Assembly: GCA_002451275.1 (NCBI GenBank)
Contig: DKBS01000205.1
Coordinates: forward strand, 1-10,979
Direction: 5' to 3'
Origin: Planctomycetaceae bacterium UBA6894
GTDB lineage: Bacteria; Planctomycetota; Planctomycetia; Gemmatales; Gemmataceae
DNA: 10,979 nt
This document shows positions 1 through 7,026 of this stretch, piece by piece (position 1 is the first letter of the stretch; the number at the start of each line of letters is the position of its first letter). A program made the translations under genes and the position numbers. The notes below the pieces were generated by a model. It searched no databases. It saw only the letters and a list, made by a program, of their open reading frames with translations, and was not told where the DNA came from.

Positions 1-708
1 AAGACCAGCCCGGCGAACCTGTTCGTGAACCTGGCGACCAAGACGGTGGGCATTTTGGGGACGCGGAAGGTGGTGGTGTTCGACGAGATCGCCCACACGG
101 AATTCGGCGACGAGGGGACCACCATCAGCACGCTGAAGGACTTCATGGAGAGCGGCAACTTCTCGCGTGGTTCGCTGCAGTTCACTTCGGACGCCAGCAT
201 TGTGCTGGGCGGCAACCTGGATGTGACGGACGGGCAGCCTGCCAGCAAGTACCGGCATCTGCTGGAGCCTTTGCCCAAGGAACTGCAAGACACCGCGTTC
301 CACGACCGGGTACACGCCTACCTGCCCGGCTGGGAGATGCCAAAAATCAGCCCGACCTCGCTGGCCAAGGGTGTGGGTTTTGTGACCGACTACTTCGGCG
401 AACTGCTGGTGAAGCTGCGCGACGATGATCACAAGGACCGTTTGCGGTCGGTGAAATACCAGGCCGGCATGACGAAGCGCGACCAGAACGCGGTGGAGCG
501 TGTGGGGAGCGGGCTGATCAAGCTGATCTACCCGGATGGCGTGATGACGCCGGAGGAACTGGACGAGGTAGCCGACCTGGCCTGCGAGATGCGGCAGCGG
601 GTGCACAACCAACTGAACAGGATCGCGCCCGGGGAGTTCAAGCCGCGCCTGATCGCCCGGGAAGGGGTTCAGGAGCATGCCGCGGCAGACCTGAAGCCCC
701 GGGGGTAG
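1..708 (+). CDS. brxL: BREX protein BrxL, C-terminal part (5' end outside window)
   Basis: The reading frame is open from base 1 to the TAG at 706-708, giving 235 visible codons; the true start lies upstream. It matches the AAA+ core of BrxL, the Lon-related protein of BREX phage-exclusion systems. The visible part begins just after where the Walker A loop should be. It shows a Walker B strand (VVVFDE, visible residues 24-29), then ESGNFSRG, a VLGGNLD strand, and the family signature HDRVHAYLPGWEMPK. A helical C-terminal block (RDQNAVERVGSGLIKL and RVHNQLNRI) follows. BrxL proteins oligomerise, bind DNA and are needed for BREX defence in characterised systems. The protein stops soon after the AAA+ core, so no Lon-like protease domain follows; this fits the shorter BrxL subfamily rather than the long Lon-containing form. 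The rest of BREX (pglZ, brxC, pglX) would have to lie upstream, unseen. Family call is strong; activity is inferred. Confidence 0.9.
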   Translation, partial: KTSPANLFVNLATKTVGILGTRKVVVFDEIAHTEFGDEGTTISTLKDFMESGNFSRGSLQFTSDASIVLGGNLDVTDGQPASKYRHLLEPLPKELQDTAFHDRVHAYLPGWEMPKISPTSLAKGVGFVTDYFGELLVKLRDDDHKDRLRSVKYQAGMTKRDQNAVERVGSGLIKLIYPDGVMTPEELDEVADLACEMRQRVHNQLNRIAPGEFKPRLIAREGVQEHAAADLKPRG

Positions 709-719
709 GCCGGGGTTTC
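693..719. terminator. Hairpin shared by two convergent genes, probable bidirectional terminator
   Basis: Bases 693-702 (GAAGCCCCGG) pair with 710-719 (CCGGGGTTTC) in a 10-pair stem with one G-T wobble and a 7-base loop. The brxL stop codon (706-708) lies in the loop and the stop of the opposing gene (718-720) begins in the 3' arm. The T run after the stem is short on both strands, so it is not a textbook intrinsic terminator. Its placement between two converging genes nevertheless makes a shared transcription end the simplest reading. Confidence 0.6.
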
Positions 720-1827
720 ACTGCAGCCAAAGCAGCAGGGGGACCAAGACCAGCGCCCCCACCAGTACTTTCCAACTCCTCCAGATCGCAACGACCACCC
801 AGCCCGACAGCCAGGTCAGGCTGCGCAGGAGGAGATGCAGGGGATAGCCCTGCCCATTTATTTTCCCTGCCAAGGCCAGACGCTGGATCGCTTCGGGCTC
901 TCGTTTCATCCATCTCCAGAAATAGATTTTCCGGGCAGCCGCATAGTCCCCCTCGCGCCACAGTTGGTCGGCCTTGGCTAGTTCAGCTTTGGCCTGGGTG
1001 GATACCCAAGGCACCCAATGAGCGGAGAAGGATGCCCCTATCGCGGTGCCGAGGAGGCCGGCAAGCAGCATGGCCAACAGGGATGACCGGCAGGGGTGAG
1101 GGAGCGGGGGTGCCTCCATCGGGTGGTTCCATGAGGCGAGAATCCGGTTGATTTTGGCCTGGTTCCAGCCTTTGGCCAGCAGGTGTTTCGTGATGCCCTC
1201 GGCGGTGTGTCTGCCGGGGGGCAGGCCTGTCTTTTCCAACCAGCGACGCCAGCGGGCCTTCCGGGCATCGGGGTCACTGGGCCAGTTCAGCCAGGCTGCG
1301 ATCGCCCACAGGAGGCAGACCGCCGGAGGGCCCACCCAGGCCAAGCGGGTGAGCGTGATGCCGACACGCACCGGGGTGGGCAGCGGGGGGAAATCGCCCT
1401 GCGCGAGGATGCGGGTGAGCTGGTTGGAGGACTGGGCTGGCGGTTCGCGGACCTCGACCGGATCGAGCATGGCAAGCCGGAGGGTTTGCGCGGCGGCGGT
1501 GAACGGGATATCCGCACGCTGGTAGGCGCATGCCAGATCGGGTGGTTGCCAGGTACCCGGTTTCAGCCCGGTCAGCCGCCAGGTGGTTTGCGCATCGCTT
1601 TGGCCAAGGGAAACGGTGGGCTCTTCCATGCGCCACAGGTCAGGATCGGGTGGGTTGACCCAGTGCGGCTTTGGCCACGCGTCGTGCGGGAGGGGAGCAG
1701 ATGAACCGACCCGCGCGGTGACCGTGATGGTTTCGCCCGGATAGACCACGGAACGATCGACCGAGACCGACAGGGTGAAATCTCCCGGGGTCTGATGGCA
1801 TAGCAGCGTGAGGAAGAGGAGAGTCAC
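718..1827 (-). CDS. BatD/BatE-like membrane protein, last gene of the minus-strand operon
   Basis: This 369-residue protein starts at a GTG (1827-1825) that overlaps the stop of the preceding gene by 4 bases (GTGA), so translation is probably coupled. Residues 1-12 are hydrophobic, like a short signal or anchor. Residues 19-40 (VSVDRSVVYPGETITVTARV) resemble the first beta-strand of BatD, the Ig-like extracytoplasmic protein of the Bacteroides aerotolerance (Bat) cluster. Membrane segments lie near residues 162-181 and 248-268, with a hydrophobic C-terminal pair at 338-350 and 352-369. Residues 275-305 (AKADQLWREGDYAAARKIY) look like a single TPR unit followed by membrane helices, as in BatE. 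The protein therefore looks like a compact combination of BatD and BatE features. Bat proteins act with VWA partners at the inner membrane, but their exact biochemical role is unsettled. The similarity is weak, and the name should be treated as a class label. Confidence 0.6.
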   Translation of the reverse strand: MTLLFLTLLCHQTPGDFTLSVSVDRSVVYPGETITVTARVGSSAPLPHDAWPKPHWVNPPDPDLWRMEEPTVSLGQSDAQTTWRLTGLKPGTWQPPDLACAYQRADIPFTAAAQTLRLAMLDPVEVREPPAQSSNQLTRILAQGDFPPLPTPVRVGITLTRLAWVGPPAVCLLWAIAAWLNWPSDPDARKARWRRWLEKTGLPPGRHTAEGITKHLLAKGWNQAKINRILASWNHPMEAPPLPHPCRSSLLAMLLAGLLGTAIGASFSAHWVPWVSTQAKAELAKADQLWREGDYAAARKIYFWRWMKREPEAIQRLALAGKINGQGYPLHLLLRSLTWLSGWVVVAIWRSWKVLVGALVLVPLLLWLQ

Positions 1828-3341
1828 CAGTCGGGGACCTCGCCGAGGGGGCGCTCCCAGGGTTGGTGAGGAGCGCCCGGCTTTTGGCGGCGCAGGTGGG
1901 CGGCGCGCAGCAGGCCGTGGATTTCCGTGGGAGCCAGCGGTTGTGTTTGGCGGTCATCGAGCACGACCGGCATGCGGCCGGCACCAGGCAAGGCGCTTTC
2001 CGTAGAGCCTTCCGCGGACGGGGACTGGTCGGAAGGCCGGTCCGGCCGGGTTTGTGACGGATTCCCCTGAACGGAGGGCCTTTCAACCAGATTCCCCAAG
2101 GAATTGGCCATGGGATCAGGCCCGTTACCGTTGCGGGTGGCTTGGCCAGGTTTGGCAGGGGCGGGCGGGCATTGAGCCAGACGCAGGCGAATATATGCCA
2201 AGGTTGGGGTGAATTGATCGCCGAGAACGGATTCGGACTCCAATGCCAGTTCCTGGGCGGCCAATAAGGCCTGTTGATCCATGGGAACTGATTCCCCGGC
2301 CAGAATGAGGGCGCGCAGGAGTTGCCCGGTGTCCGGATTGGATGAGCGGCGCAGGAGCCTTTCCGCCTGACGGGCCAGCCCGGCGCGCGCCGGGTCGGTG
2401 GGAGGCAATGCCTCGATCCGGGCCAGCAGGATCTCGAGGGTTTCGGTTGGATCAGGCTGGGTCCGTTGAGCGCAGCCGGTGATTGCCAGCGTGACCAGGG
2501 TGAGGGAGAGGGTTTGTCTGGCAAGGAGGGAGGGGCCTGCAAGAAACCAGATCCACAGGCACAATGAAGCCAGCAAGCACCAGGTTGGGAGGTGGAGGGA
2601 AGGCGCGTTCGAAAACACCCTGGCGGGTGGCTCGACCTGCAGGGAGGAACCAGCCGCGGAGGCGATGGTGGACAGGTAGGACGGGTTGACCGTGGAGAGA
2701 ACCCGTTGCTCCCGCCACTCGAGCCAGGCGTTGGCTGAAAGGGGGATTGGCTCGGGGTTGGAGGGAGAGCCCACCTGGATCACCTGGAGGGCGACCCCAT
2801 CGCTGGCGAGCTGGGCGGCGACACGGGCGGCGGAGTCATCCTGGATGGGATCATCCCCGTCACTGAACAGCAGGACAGCGCGCAGGCCCGGCCGGTGGGC
2901 CAGCATGGTGCGGGCGAGCTGGAGGCCCTCTGCCAGCCGGGTGCCGGAGCGGCTGTCTGGTGCCGGAGCGAGGTCTGGCCGGGCCGCCTCGGCGGGCAGG
3001 TCCCTCAACCTTTCGAGGAGTGGGGCGTGATCGAACGCGGGCGGGCATGCCAGTCGGGCGCCCGCCGCAACGGTGATGAGACCGGCCATGCCGGGAAGGT
3101 CCGCAACGGATTGTTTAATCTGTGCGGCCGCCAGAAGGTAGCGGGGTGGCTTGCCCGCGCGCATGGATTGGCTGAGGTCGAGGACGAAGAGCGTGATCGG
3201 CGGGTTGGCGGGGGGTGAGGGCACCAGAAGGGATGCGAGAGCGGTCAGGACGGCTGCCAGGGCGACAGGCCAGCGTGGAGGAGTGTTTTGGCCGCGGATG
3301 GCCGGCACGATGAGCGGATCAGAGATGTCTGGGGTGCTCAT
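1824..3341 (-). CDS. Membrane VWA protein fused to a BatC-like tail (BatB/BatC-like)
   Basis: This 505-residue protein has a membrane helix at residues 24-41, then a von Willebrand A domain. The domain carries a complete MIDAS metal site: D55-L-S57-Q-S59, T134 in SGTRLAEG and D161 in LLFSDGDD. A second helix lies at 252-268. Residues 276-290 form a third hydrophobic stretch ending ITGC, which reads like a lipoprotein signal inside the chain. The rest is a helical segment (about 298-392) and a proline- and serine-rich tail, as in BatC-type proteins. BatA/BatB VWA proteins are inner-membrane partners of MoxR-type ATPases; neither moxR nor a DUF58 gene is in the window. The ATG at 3341 was chosen because the preceding in-frame GTG (3362) adds only seven residues; neither start has a good ribosome site, so 3362 remains possible. 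The gene follows the phosphoesterase by about 29 bases and overlaps the next gene by 4. Confidence 0.78.
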   Translation of the reverse strand: MSTPDISDPLIVPAIRGQNTPPRWPVALAAVLTALASLLVPSPPANPPITLFVLDLSQSMRAGKPPRYLLAAAQIKQSVADLPGMAGLITVAAGARLACPPAFDHAPLLERLRDLPAEAARPDLAPAPDSRSGTRLAEGLQLARTMLAHRPGLRAVLLFSDGDDPIQDDSAARVAAQLASDGVALQVIQVGSPSNPEPIPLSANAWLEWREQRVLSTVNPSYLSTIASAAGSSLQVEPPARVFSNAPSLHLPTWCLLASLCLWIWFLAGPSLLARQTLSLTLVTLAITGCAQRTQPDPTETLEILLARIEALPPTDPARAGLARQAERLLRRSSNPDTGQLLRALILAGESVPMDQQALLAAQELALESESVLGDQFTPTLAYIRLRLAQCPPAPAKPGQATRNGNGPDPMANSLGNLVERPSVQGNPSQTRPDRPSDQSPSAEGSTESALPGAGRMPVVLDDRQTQPLAPTEIHGLLRAAHLRRQKPGAPHQPWERPLGEVPDW

Positions 3342-3370
3342 GGTGGAAGGAGCCCGGATCACCGCGAGGG

Positions 3371-4330
3371 TCAGGTGACGGCCAGGGGAGACTCGAGCCC
3401 GCGGGGCAGTTCCAGCGTGAAGGAATCACCCGGGATGAACAGGTTGTCGGCCGGAGAGTAGAGGCGACGCCGGGCGACGAGGATATTGCCCTGGATGGTG
3501 TATTCGCCATAGGACCAGCGGCCGGTCTGCGTGGCGCTGCCGGAGCAGATTACAGCGAAGGGGAGGCCGTTGCCGGCCTTGTGGTGGTAGGCGTGGTGGC
3601 GGTGGCCGTGCATCCACAGCGCGACCCCTCCCTCCTCGGCGACGCGCACCAGCTTCTCCAGGTCGCGCAGGCGGCGGGTGCGCCACTCGGGTTTGCCGTT
3701 GTCCAGGCGCACGGGGTAGTGCGTGACCAGGACCCGCAGGCCGCCGTCGAGTTGATCCAGCAGCCTGGCCAGGCGATCGAGCTGGTTCTGGCCCACGGCC
3801 CCGGTGGCGTCCCAGGGCAGCGCATTGGGTTTGCTTGAATTGACGGCGACCAGCCACAAGGGCCCCACCCGCTGGGCGAACGGGTAGATGGCCTTGTCGA
3901 GGCGGACACCTTCCTGCCAAGGACTGAAACGCCGTTCAAACATGCCGGCGGACACCGTGCGGCGGAGCAGGTGGTCATGGTTGCCAGGCACGGCGATGCC
4001 AGGGAATCGTTGGATCCCGAGGATCTCGGCCGCCTCGGCAAACTCCTCGTCAAAGCCGAGGCAACTGGCATCGCCCGAGAAAACCCGATGGTCCGGCTGC
4101 CGGAGTTCGAGGTCACGCGCCAGTGCCCTGAGCGCCTGGTCGGCGTGGCGGAAACGGTGCGCGCGCCCGAGCAGGCGCAGGTTGACCCAGCCGGCGGTGC
4201 GTTTGCTGAAGAGGTCGCGCATGCCGAAGCGGTATTTGTCGAGGCAGACATGCACATCGGAGAAATGCGCCAGCCGCACCAGGGGCATGGAGGCATCAGG
4301 CGCGTCGGACGGTTCGCCCGGATGGGTCAT
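3371..4330 (-). CDS. Calcineurin-like metallophosphoesterase
   Basis: This 319-residue protein carries all five blocks of the calcineurin-like phosphoesterase fold: D25-x-H27 (SDVHV), G86-D87 (SGD), G116-N117-H118-D119 (PGNHDH), H204 (VTHYP) and G242-H243-x-H245 (HGHRHH). These residues bind a two-metal centre that hydrolyses phosphomono- or phosphodiesters. The layout is closest to the CpdA/Icc-like class, but the substrate cannot be read from sequence. There is no signal peptide or membrane helix, so it is probably cytoplasmic. The ATG at 4330 overlaps the stop of the upstream lipoprotein gene (ATGA), which supports this start; M15 is a weaker alternative directly before the first beta-strand. 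It is the second gene of the minus-strand operon, followed by the Bat-like pair. A phosphoesterase is not a standard Bat partner, so its role here is open. Confidence 0.92.
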   Translation of the reverse strand: MTHPGEPSDAPDASMPLVRLAHFSDVHVCLDKYRFGMRDLFSKRTAGWVNLRLLGRAHRFRHADQALRALARDLELRQPDHRVFSGDASCLGFDEEFAEAAEILGIQRFPGIAVPGNHDHLLRRTVSAGMFERRFSPWQEGVRLDKAIYPFAQRVGPLWLVAVNSSKPNALPWDATGAVGQNQLDRLARLLDQLDGGLRVLVTHYPVRLDNGKPEWRTRRLRDLEKLVRVAEEGGVALWMHGHRHHAYHHKAGNGLPFAVICSGSATQTGRWSYGEYTIQGNILVARRRLYSPADNLFIPGDSFTLELPRGLESPLAVT

Positions 4331-5259
4331 GGCCGGGCACCCCCGGCCGCGCCTTCCTGGGGCTGGGCAGAGGGGGTTCCAGGAGCGCCGGGAGGGGCCT
4401 TGCCCCCGCCCGGGGCGGCCTTCTTGCGGGTTAGCCTGGCGCGCTCGGAAGCCGCCGCAGCCAGCGTGCGAGCGGTGGCCGCGCTACGCATGGCGAGGTC
4501 GCGTGCGGCCGCCTCCATACCCGGCACGGGTTGGTAGACCAGCGCGATCTGGGAGGGTTCCTGCGGTTGCTCGTAGGGCAAAATAAAGGCGATGGCGGCC
4601 GGTTGCGCCTGCGCGGCGGGAACGGGGGATGCCTTGGGTGCCGGCGGCGGGGTCTTGCCCTTGGAATTGGCCGGCTGGACCGGGGCGGCGGGCGGCGCGG
4701 TTGGCGCAGGCTGCGCGGGCTTGTTGGCGGGCTTGAACCACTCGGCATTGAGCACCCCGCGGGTGCCGGCGGACTTCAGAGTGGTTTTGTCCCATGAGCC
4801 CTCGCCCAAGGTGAAAAGAGTGGTTTTCGCCAGTTCCTCGCGGAGGGGTTTGGCATCGCGGCCGGGCATGACCACCAGCCACATCCCGGCGATGGGGCCG
4901 GACGGCCTGCCGTCAGCGCTGGCATATTGCAGCACCTTCAACGGCTGGTTGGGCGGGGTCAGCAGCACGGGGGGCTGGTTGAATCCGGCGGGGGGGCGGA
5001 AACAGAGTTCCAGCAACGGCCCCTTGATGGTCCCCAGGGAAGTCTGTCGTTCCAGGGAGGGAATCTCGGCGGGGCCGCCGAGTTTTTTCTCGTCCTCATC
5101 GAACTGCTTGAGGGTGGACCAGGTTTGTTTGGAGGCGTCGAGATAATCGTTGACGCCGCACCCTATCACGCCTAGCAGGCATGCCGCGCCAACCACCCAG
5201 GCAGGCAGCCCGGGGTGGCGATTTTGCAAGCCAGCCTGTTGGAAGCAGGCGGGATCCAT
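4327..5259 (-). CDS. Predicted lipoprotein, first gene of the minus-strand operon
   Basis: This 310-residue protein has a hydrophobic signal stretch (about residues 20-33) ending in the lipobox V-I-G-C34, so it should be a lipoprotein anchored by Cys34. Residues 35-175 look like a small globular domain (LLELCFRPPAGF, MWLVVMPGRDA, GVLNAEWFKP). Residues 176-222 are a low-complexity Pro/Ala linker, followed by a short conserved-looking piece (AIAFILPYEQ, ALVYQPVPGM). An Ala/Arg-rich helix (249-280) and a Gly/Pro-rich tail finish the chain. No family is recognised. The ATG at 5259 has a clear GAGG seven bases upstream (5270-5267 on the minus strand), supporting this start. As the first gene after the divergent intergenic region it leads the operon, and its stop overlaps the phosphoesterase ATG by 4 bases. 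The n-region of the signal (about 20 residues) is longer than usual. Confidence 0.75.
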   Translation of the reverse strand: MDPACFQQAGLQNRHPGLPAWVVGAACLLGVIGCGVNDYLDASKQTWSTLKQFDEDEKKLGGPAEIPSLERQTSLGTIKGPLLELCFRPPAGFNQPPVLLTPPNQPLKVLQYASADGRPSGPIAGMWLVVMPGRDAKPLREELAKTTLFTLGEGSWDKTTLKSAGTRGVLNAEWFKPANKPAQPAPTAPPAAPVQPANSKGKTPPPAPKASPVPAAQAQPAAIAFILPYEQPQEPSQIALVYQPVPGMEAAARDLAMRSAATARTLAAAASERARLTRKKAAPGGGKAPPGAPGTPSAQPQEGAAGGARP

Positions 5260-5567
5260 CCCTGTACCTCGTTGCGGGACGCCTCACGGGGGGTTCCAAA
5301 CCGGGAAGCGTGTCCCTTCATGGTACCAGCCGTGGCAGGGTCTGTCCTTTTCCAAGATTACACGATTTTAAGGTTTGGCCAACCTTCGCCAGGTTCCCCA
5401 AGGGTTCGTTTTTACCTGATCTGGCGTTAGTAGCGGTTTTGAGTATTGTGCCGACCCTTTGGGGGACGATGCCGAAGGTACCGGTCCGCCGCGCGCGGTG
5501 CCGGGGCCCGGCTACGGCATGCGCCAAGTCGATATTTGGCTTGGATTTGTGGCTGGAGGGGTGAGTG
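5260..5567. promoter_or_regulatory. Divergent intergenic region with promoters for both directions
   Basis: These 308 bases separate the minus-strand operon from the plus-strand channel genes and hold no convincing gene. The middle (about 5345-5450) is clearly more AT-rich than its surroundings, which is where promoters would be expected. On the minus strand a TAAAAT box (reverse complement of 5366-5371) is the best -10 candidate, but no good -35 sits at the right distance. No plus-strand promoter could be assigned with confidence. An imperfect palindrome lies at 5370-5386 (TTGGCCAA core with AAGG/CCTT arms), a possible operator overlapping the minus-strand candidate. The plus-strand leader contains GC palindromes at 5489-5498 (CCGCGCGCGG) and 5500-5512 (GCCGGG-G-CCCGGC). 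Confidence 0.45.
5555..5560 (+). promoter_or_regulatory. Ribosome binding site for the channel gene
   Basis: GGAGGG at 5555-5560 lies seven bases before the ATG at 5568 and only four before the adjacent in-frame GTG at 5565. The spacing favours the ATG as start. Confidence 0.7.
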
Positions 5568-6959
5568 ATGGCCGAACGGATTGAATCGGGGAACACGGCG
5601 GGTGGTGGTTTCCAGGCGCCCACCCGCGGGTCGGTTTGGACGCTGGAGCCTTTCAAGGCTGCCTTCCTCTTCGGCGTGCCGCTCTTTGGCGTGTTGTATT
5701 TGGGCGCGAAGTTCAGCCCGGTTGGCGGGGAAACCCTGAACCGGTATCTGAGCCATCCTGTGGAGATGGTGGAACTGGCCCTGTTTTGCCTGGGGCTGGG
5801 GGCCTATCTGGGTCGCCTGTGGGGTTTGCGTCAGGAGAAGGCAGCCGTTGCGGATATGCCCCTTGCGCCGGTGGCCCCCGGATCGACCGACCCTTCCATG
5901 GCCGGTGACCTGGCCCGCCAATTGAAAAACCAGTCGGATGCCTGGCGCGAGAGTTTTGTGGGACGGAGGCTGGCGACGGCCCTGGATTTTGTGCACCGTC
6001 GCAAGAGCGCGCAGGAACTGGATGACCAACTGCGGCAACTGGCCGACACCGACGCGATGGCGCTGGAAGGCAGTTACGCGCTGACGCGGTTCATCACCTG
6101 GGCGATCCCTATTTTAGGCTTTTTGGGAACGGTTTTGGGCATTACCGGTGCCATCGCGGGCGTGACGCCCGAGGTGCTGGAGGAATCGCTGAGCAGCGTG
6201 ACCGACGGCCTGGCGCTGGCCTTCGACTCGACCGCGCTGGCCCTGGCGCTGACCATGGTGCTGATGTTCGTGGCCTCGAACCTGGAGCGGTCGGAGGCCC
6301 GCCTGCTTTCCTCGATCGACTCGCTGGCGGAAGACACGCTGTCGCACCGATTCACCCGCCACGGCACCGACCCCGCCGGCAAGCTGGTGGAAGGGATCGA
6401 CGCGGTGGTGCGCAAGCTGGCCGAGGGAGCCCAGAAGCAGACGGAGCAGCAAGCCGCCGCCTGGGGACAGGTGGTGGAGCGGTCGGGCAGCGCGCTTTTG
6501 AACCTGGGACAGAACATCGCCGAGGGGATGGGGAACGGGCTGGAGAAGGCCCTTGCCGGCCATCTGGAGGCATTCACCCGCCGGGTGGAGGCGCTGGAGC
6601 AGCAGGCTGCGATCCACCGGGAGGAGTGGCGCCAGGCGCTGGGCGCGATGGCCGGCCAACTGGCCGCCACGGCCACGGCGCAGCAGGCCACCCTGACGGG
6701 GATCGAGCAACGGTTGGGGGAAAGGCTGGCGGCCCCGATGGAGGCGCTGCAGAGCGTGACCCGCGAAGCCATGACGCTGCGCGACCTGCAAAAGCAGGCG
6801 ACGGAAAGCCTGCACGCGGTGGCGGGTTCGGCCGCCCTGGAGGAAACCCTGCACACGCTGACTGCCGCGGCGCATCTGCTGGCGGGACAGGCGGCGCGGG
6901 GGCGCTCGATCCCGGTCCCGGGCCGTTTGGGCGCGGACGAGGGCAACAAGGCGGCATGA
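5568..6959 (+). CDS. MotA/TolQ/ExbB-type proton channel protein with long helical tail
   Basis: This 463-residue protein has four likely membrane helices, near residues 30-46, 66-84, 174-196 and 213-236. The last two carry the ExbB/TolQ/MotA core: GFLGTVLGITGAI (184-196) and LALAFDSTALALAL (215-228), including the polar Ser/Thr patch expected to line the ion path. In this family five copies form a ring around a dimer of ExbD/TolR/MotB-like helices, converting ion flow into rotation or force. The cytoplasmic loop (about 85-173) has a helix-rich block before TM3. Residues 240-440 form a long Ala/Gln/Glu-rich helical tail not found in ordinary ExbB or TolQ; extended tails of this kind occur in the ZorA protein of Zorya defence systems. 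The two genes that follow encode the candidate partner subunits. Function of the tail and the cargo of the motor are unknown; family membership is clear. Confidence 0.9.
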   Translation: MAERIESGNTAGGGFQAPTRGSVWTLEPFKAAFLFGVPLFGVLYLGAKFSPVGGETLNRYLSHPVEMVELALFCLGLGAYLGRLWGLRQEKAAVADMPLAPVAPGSTDPSMAGDLARQLKNQSDAWRESFVGRRLATALDFVHRRKSAQELDDQLRQLADTDAMALEGSYALTRFITWAIPILGFLGTVLGITGAIAGVTPEVLEESLSSVTDGLALAFDSTALALALTMVLMFVASNLERSEARLLSSIDSLAEDTLSHRFTRHGTDPAGKLVEGIDAVVRKLAEGAQKQTEQQAAAWGQVVERSGSALLNLGQNIAEGMGNGLEKALAGHLEAFTRRVEALEQQAAIHREEWRQALGAMAGQLAATATAQQATLTGIEQRLGERLAAPMEALQSVTREAMTLRDLQKQATESLHAVAGSAALEETLHTLTAAAHLLAGQAARGRSIPVPGRLGADEGNKAA

Positions 6960-6965
6960 GGCCGC

Positions 6966-6993
6966 GCCGTTGTCCCCGGGCGGGGCCAGCGGC
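6966..6993 (+). other. Intercistronic hairpin between the channel gene and its partner
   Basis: GCCGTTG (6966-6972) pairs with CAGCGGC (6987-6993) with one T-G wobble. After a single T/C mismatch, CCCC (6974-6977) pairs with GGGG (6982-6985) around a GGGC loop. The stem lies seven bases after the channel stop codon and is followed only by ATTT. It could attenuate transcription or protect the 3' end of the channel message, giving more channel than partner protein. No role is demonstrated. Confidence 0.45.
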
Positions 6994-7026
6994 ATTTGGA
7001 GTTTGAGGCCTGACTGACAGGAACGC

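Noticed and set aside
600..708. Loss of a C-terminal Lon domain from brxL through a frameshift
   Set aside because: The helical end block is complete, a normal stop and hairpin follow, and short BrxL forms without the protease domain are known, so no damage needs to be invoked.
1640..2542. Second minus-strand frame of 300 residues inside the VWA gene
   Set aside because: It is an out-of-frame shadow. The annotated frame carries an intact MIDAS and precise overlap with the next gene.
3888..4586. Plus-strand frames opposite the phosphoesterase and lipoprotein genes
   Set aside because: All five metallophosphoesterase motifs lie in the minus frame; the plus frames show low-complexity Arg-rich text.
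5181..5564. Small protein of 127 residues in the divergent region
   Set aside because: It overlaps the lipoprotein start and its ribosome site, lacks motifs, and its codon pattern is unlike its neighbours.
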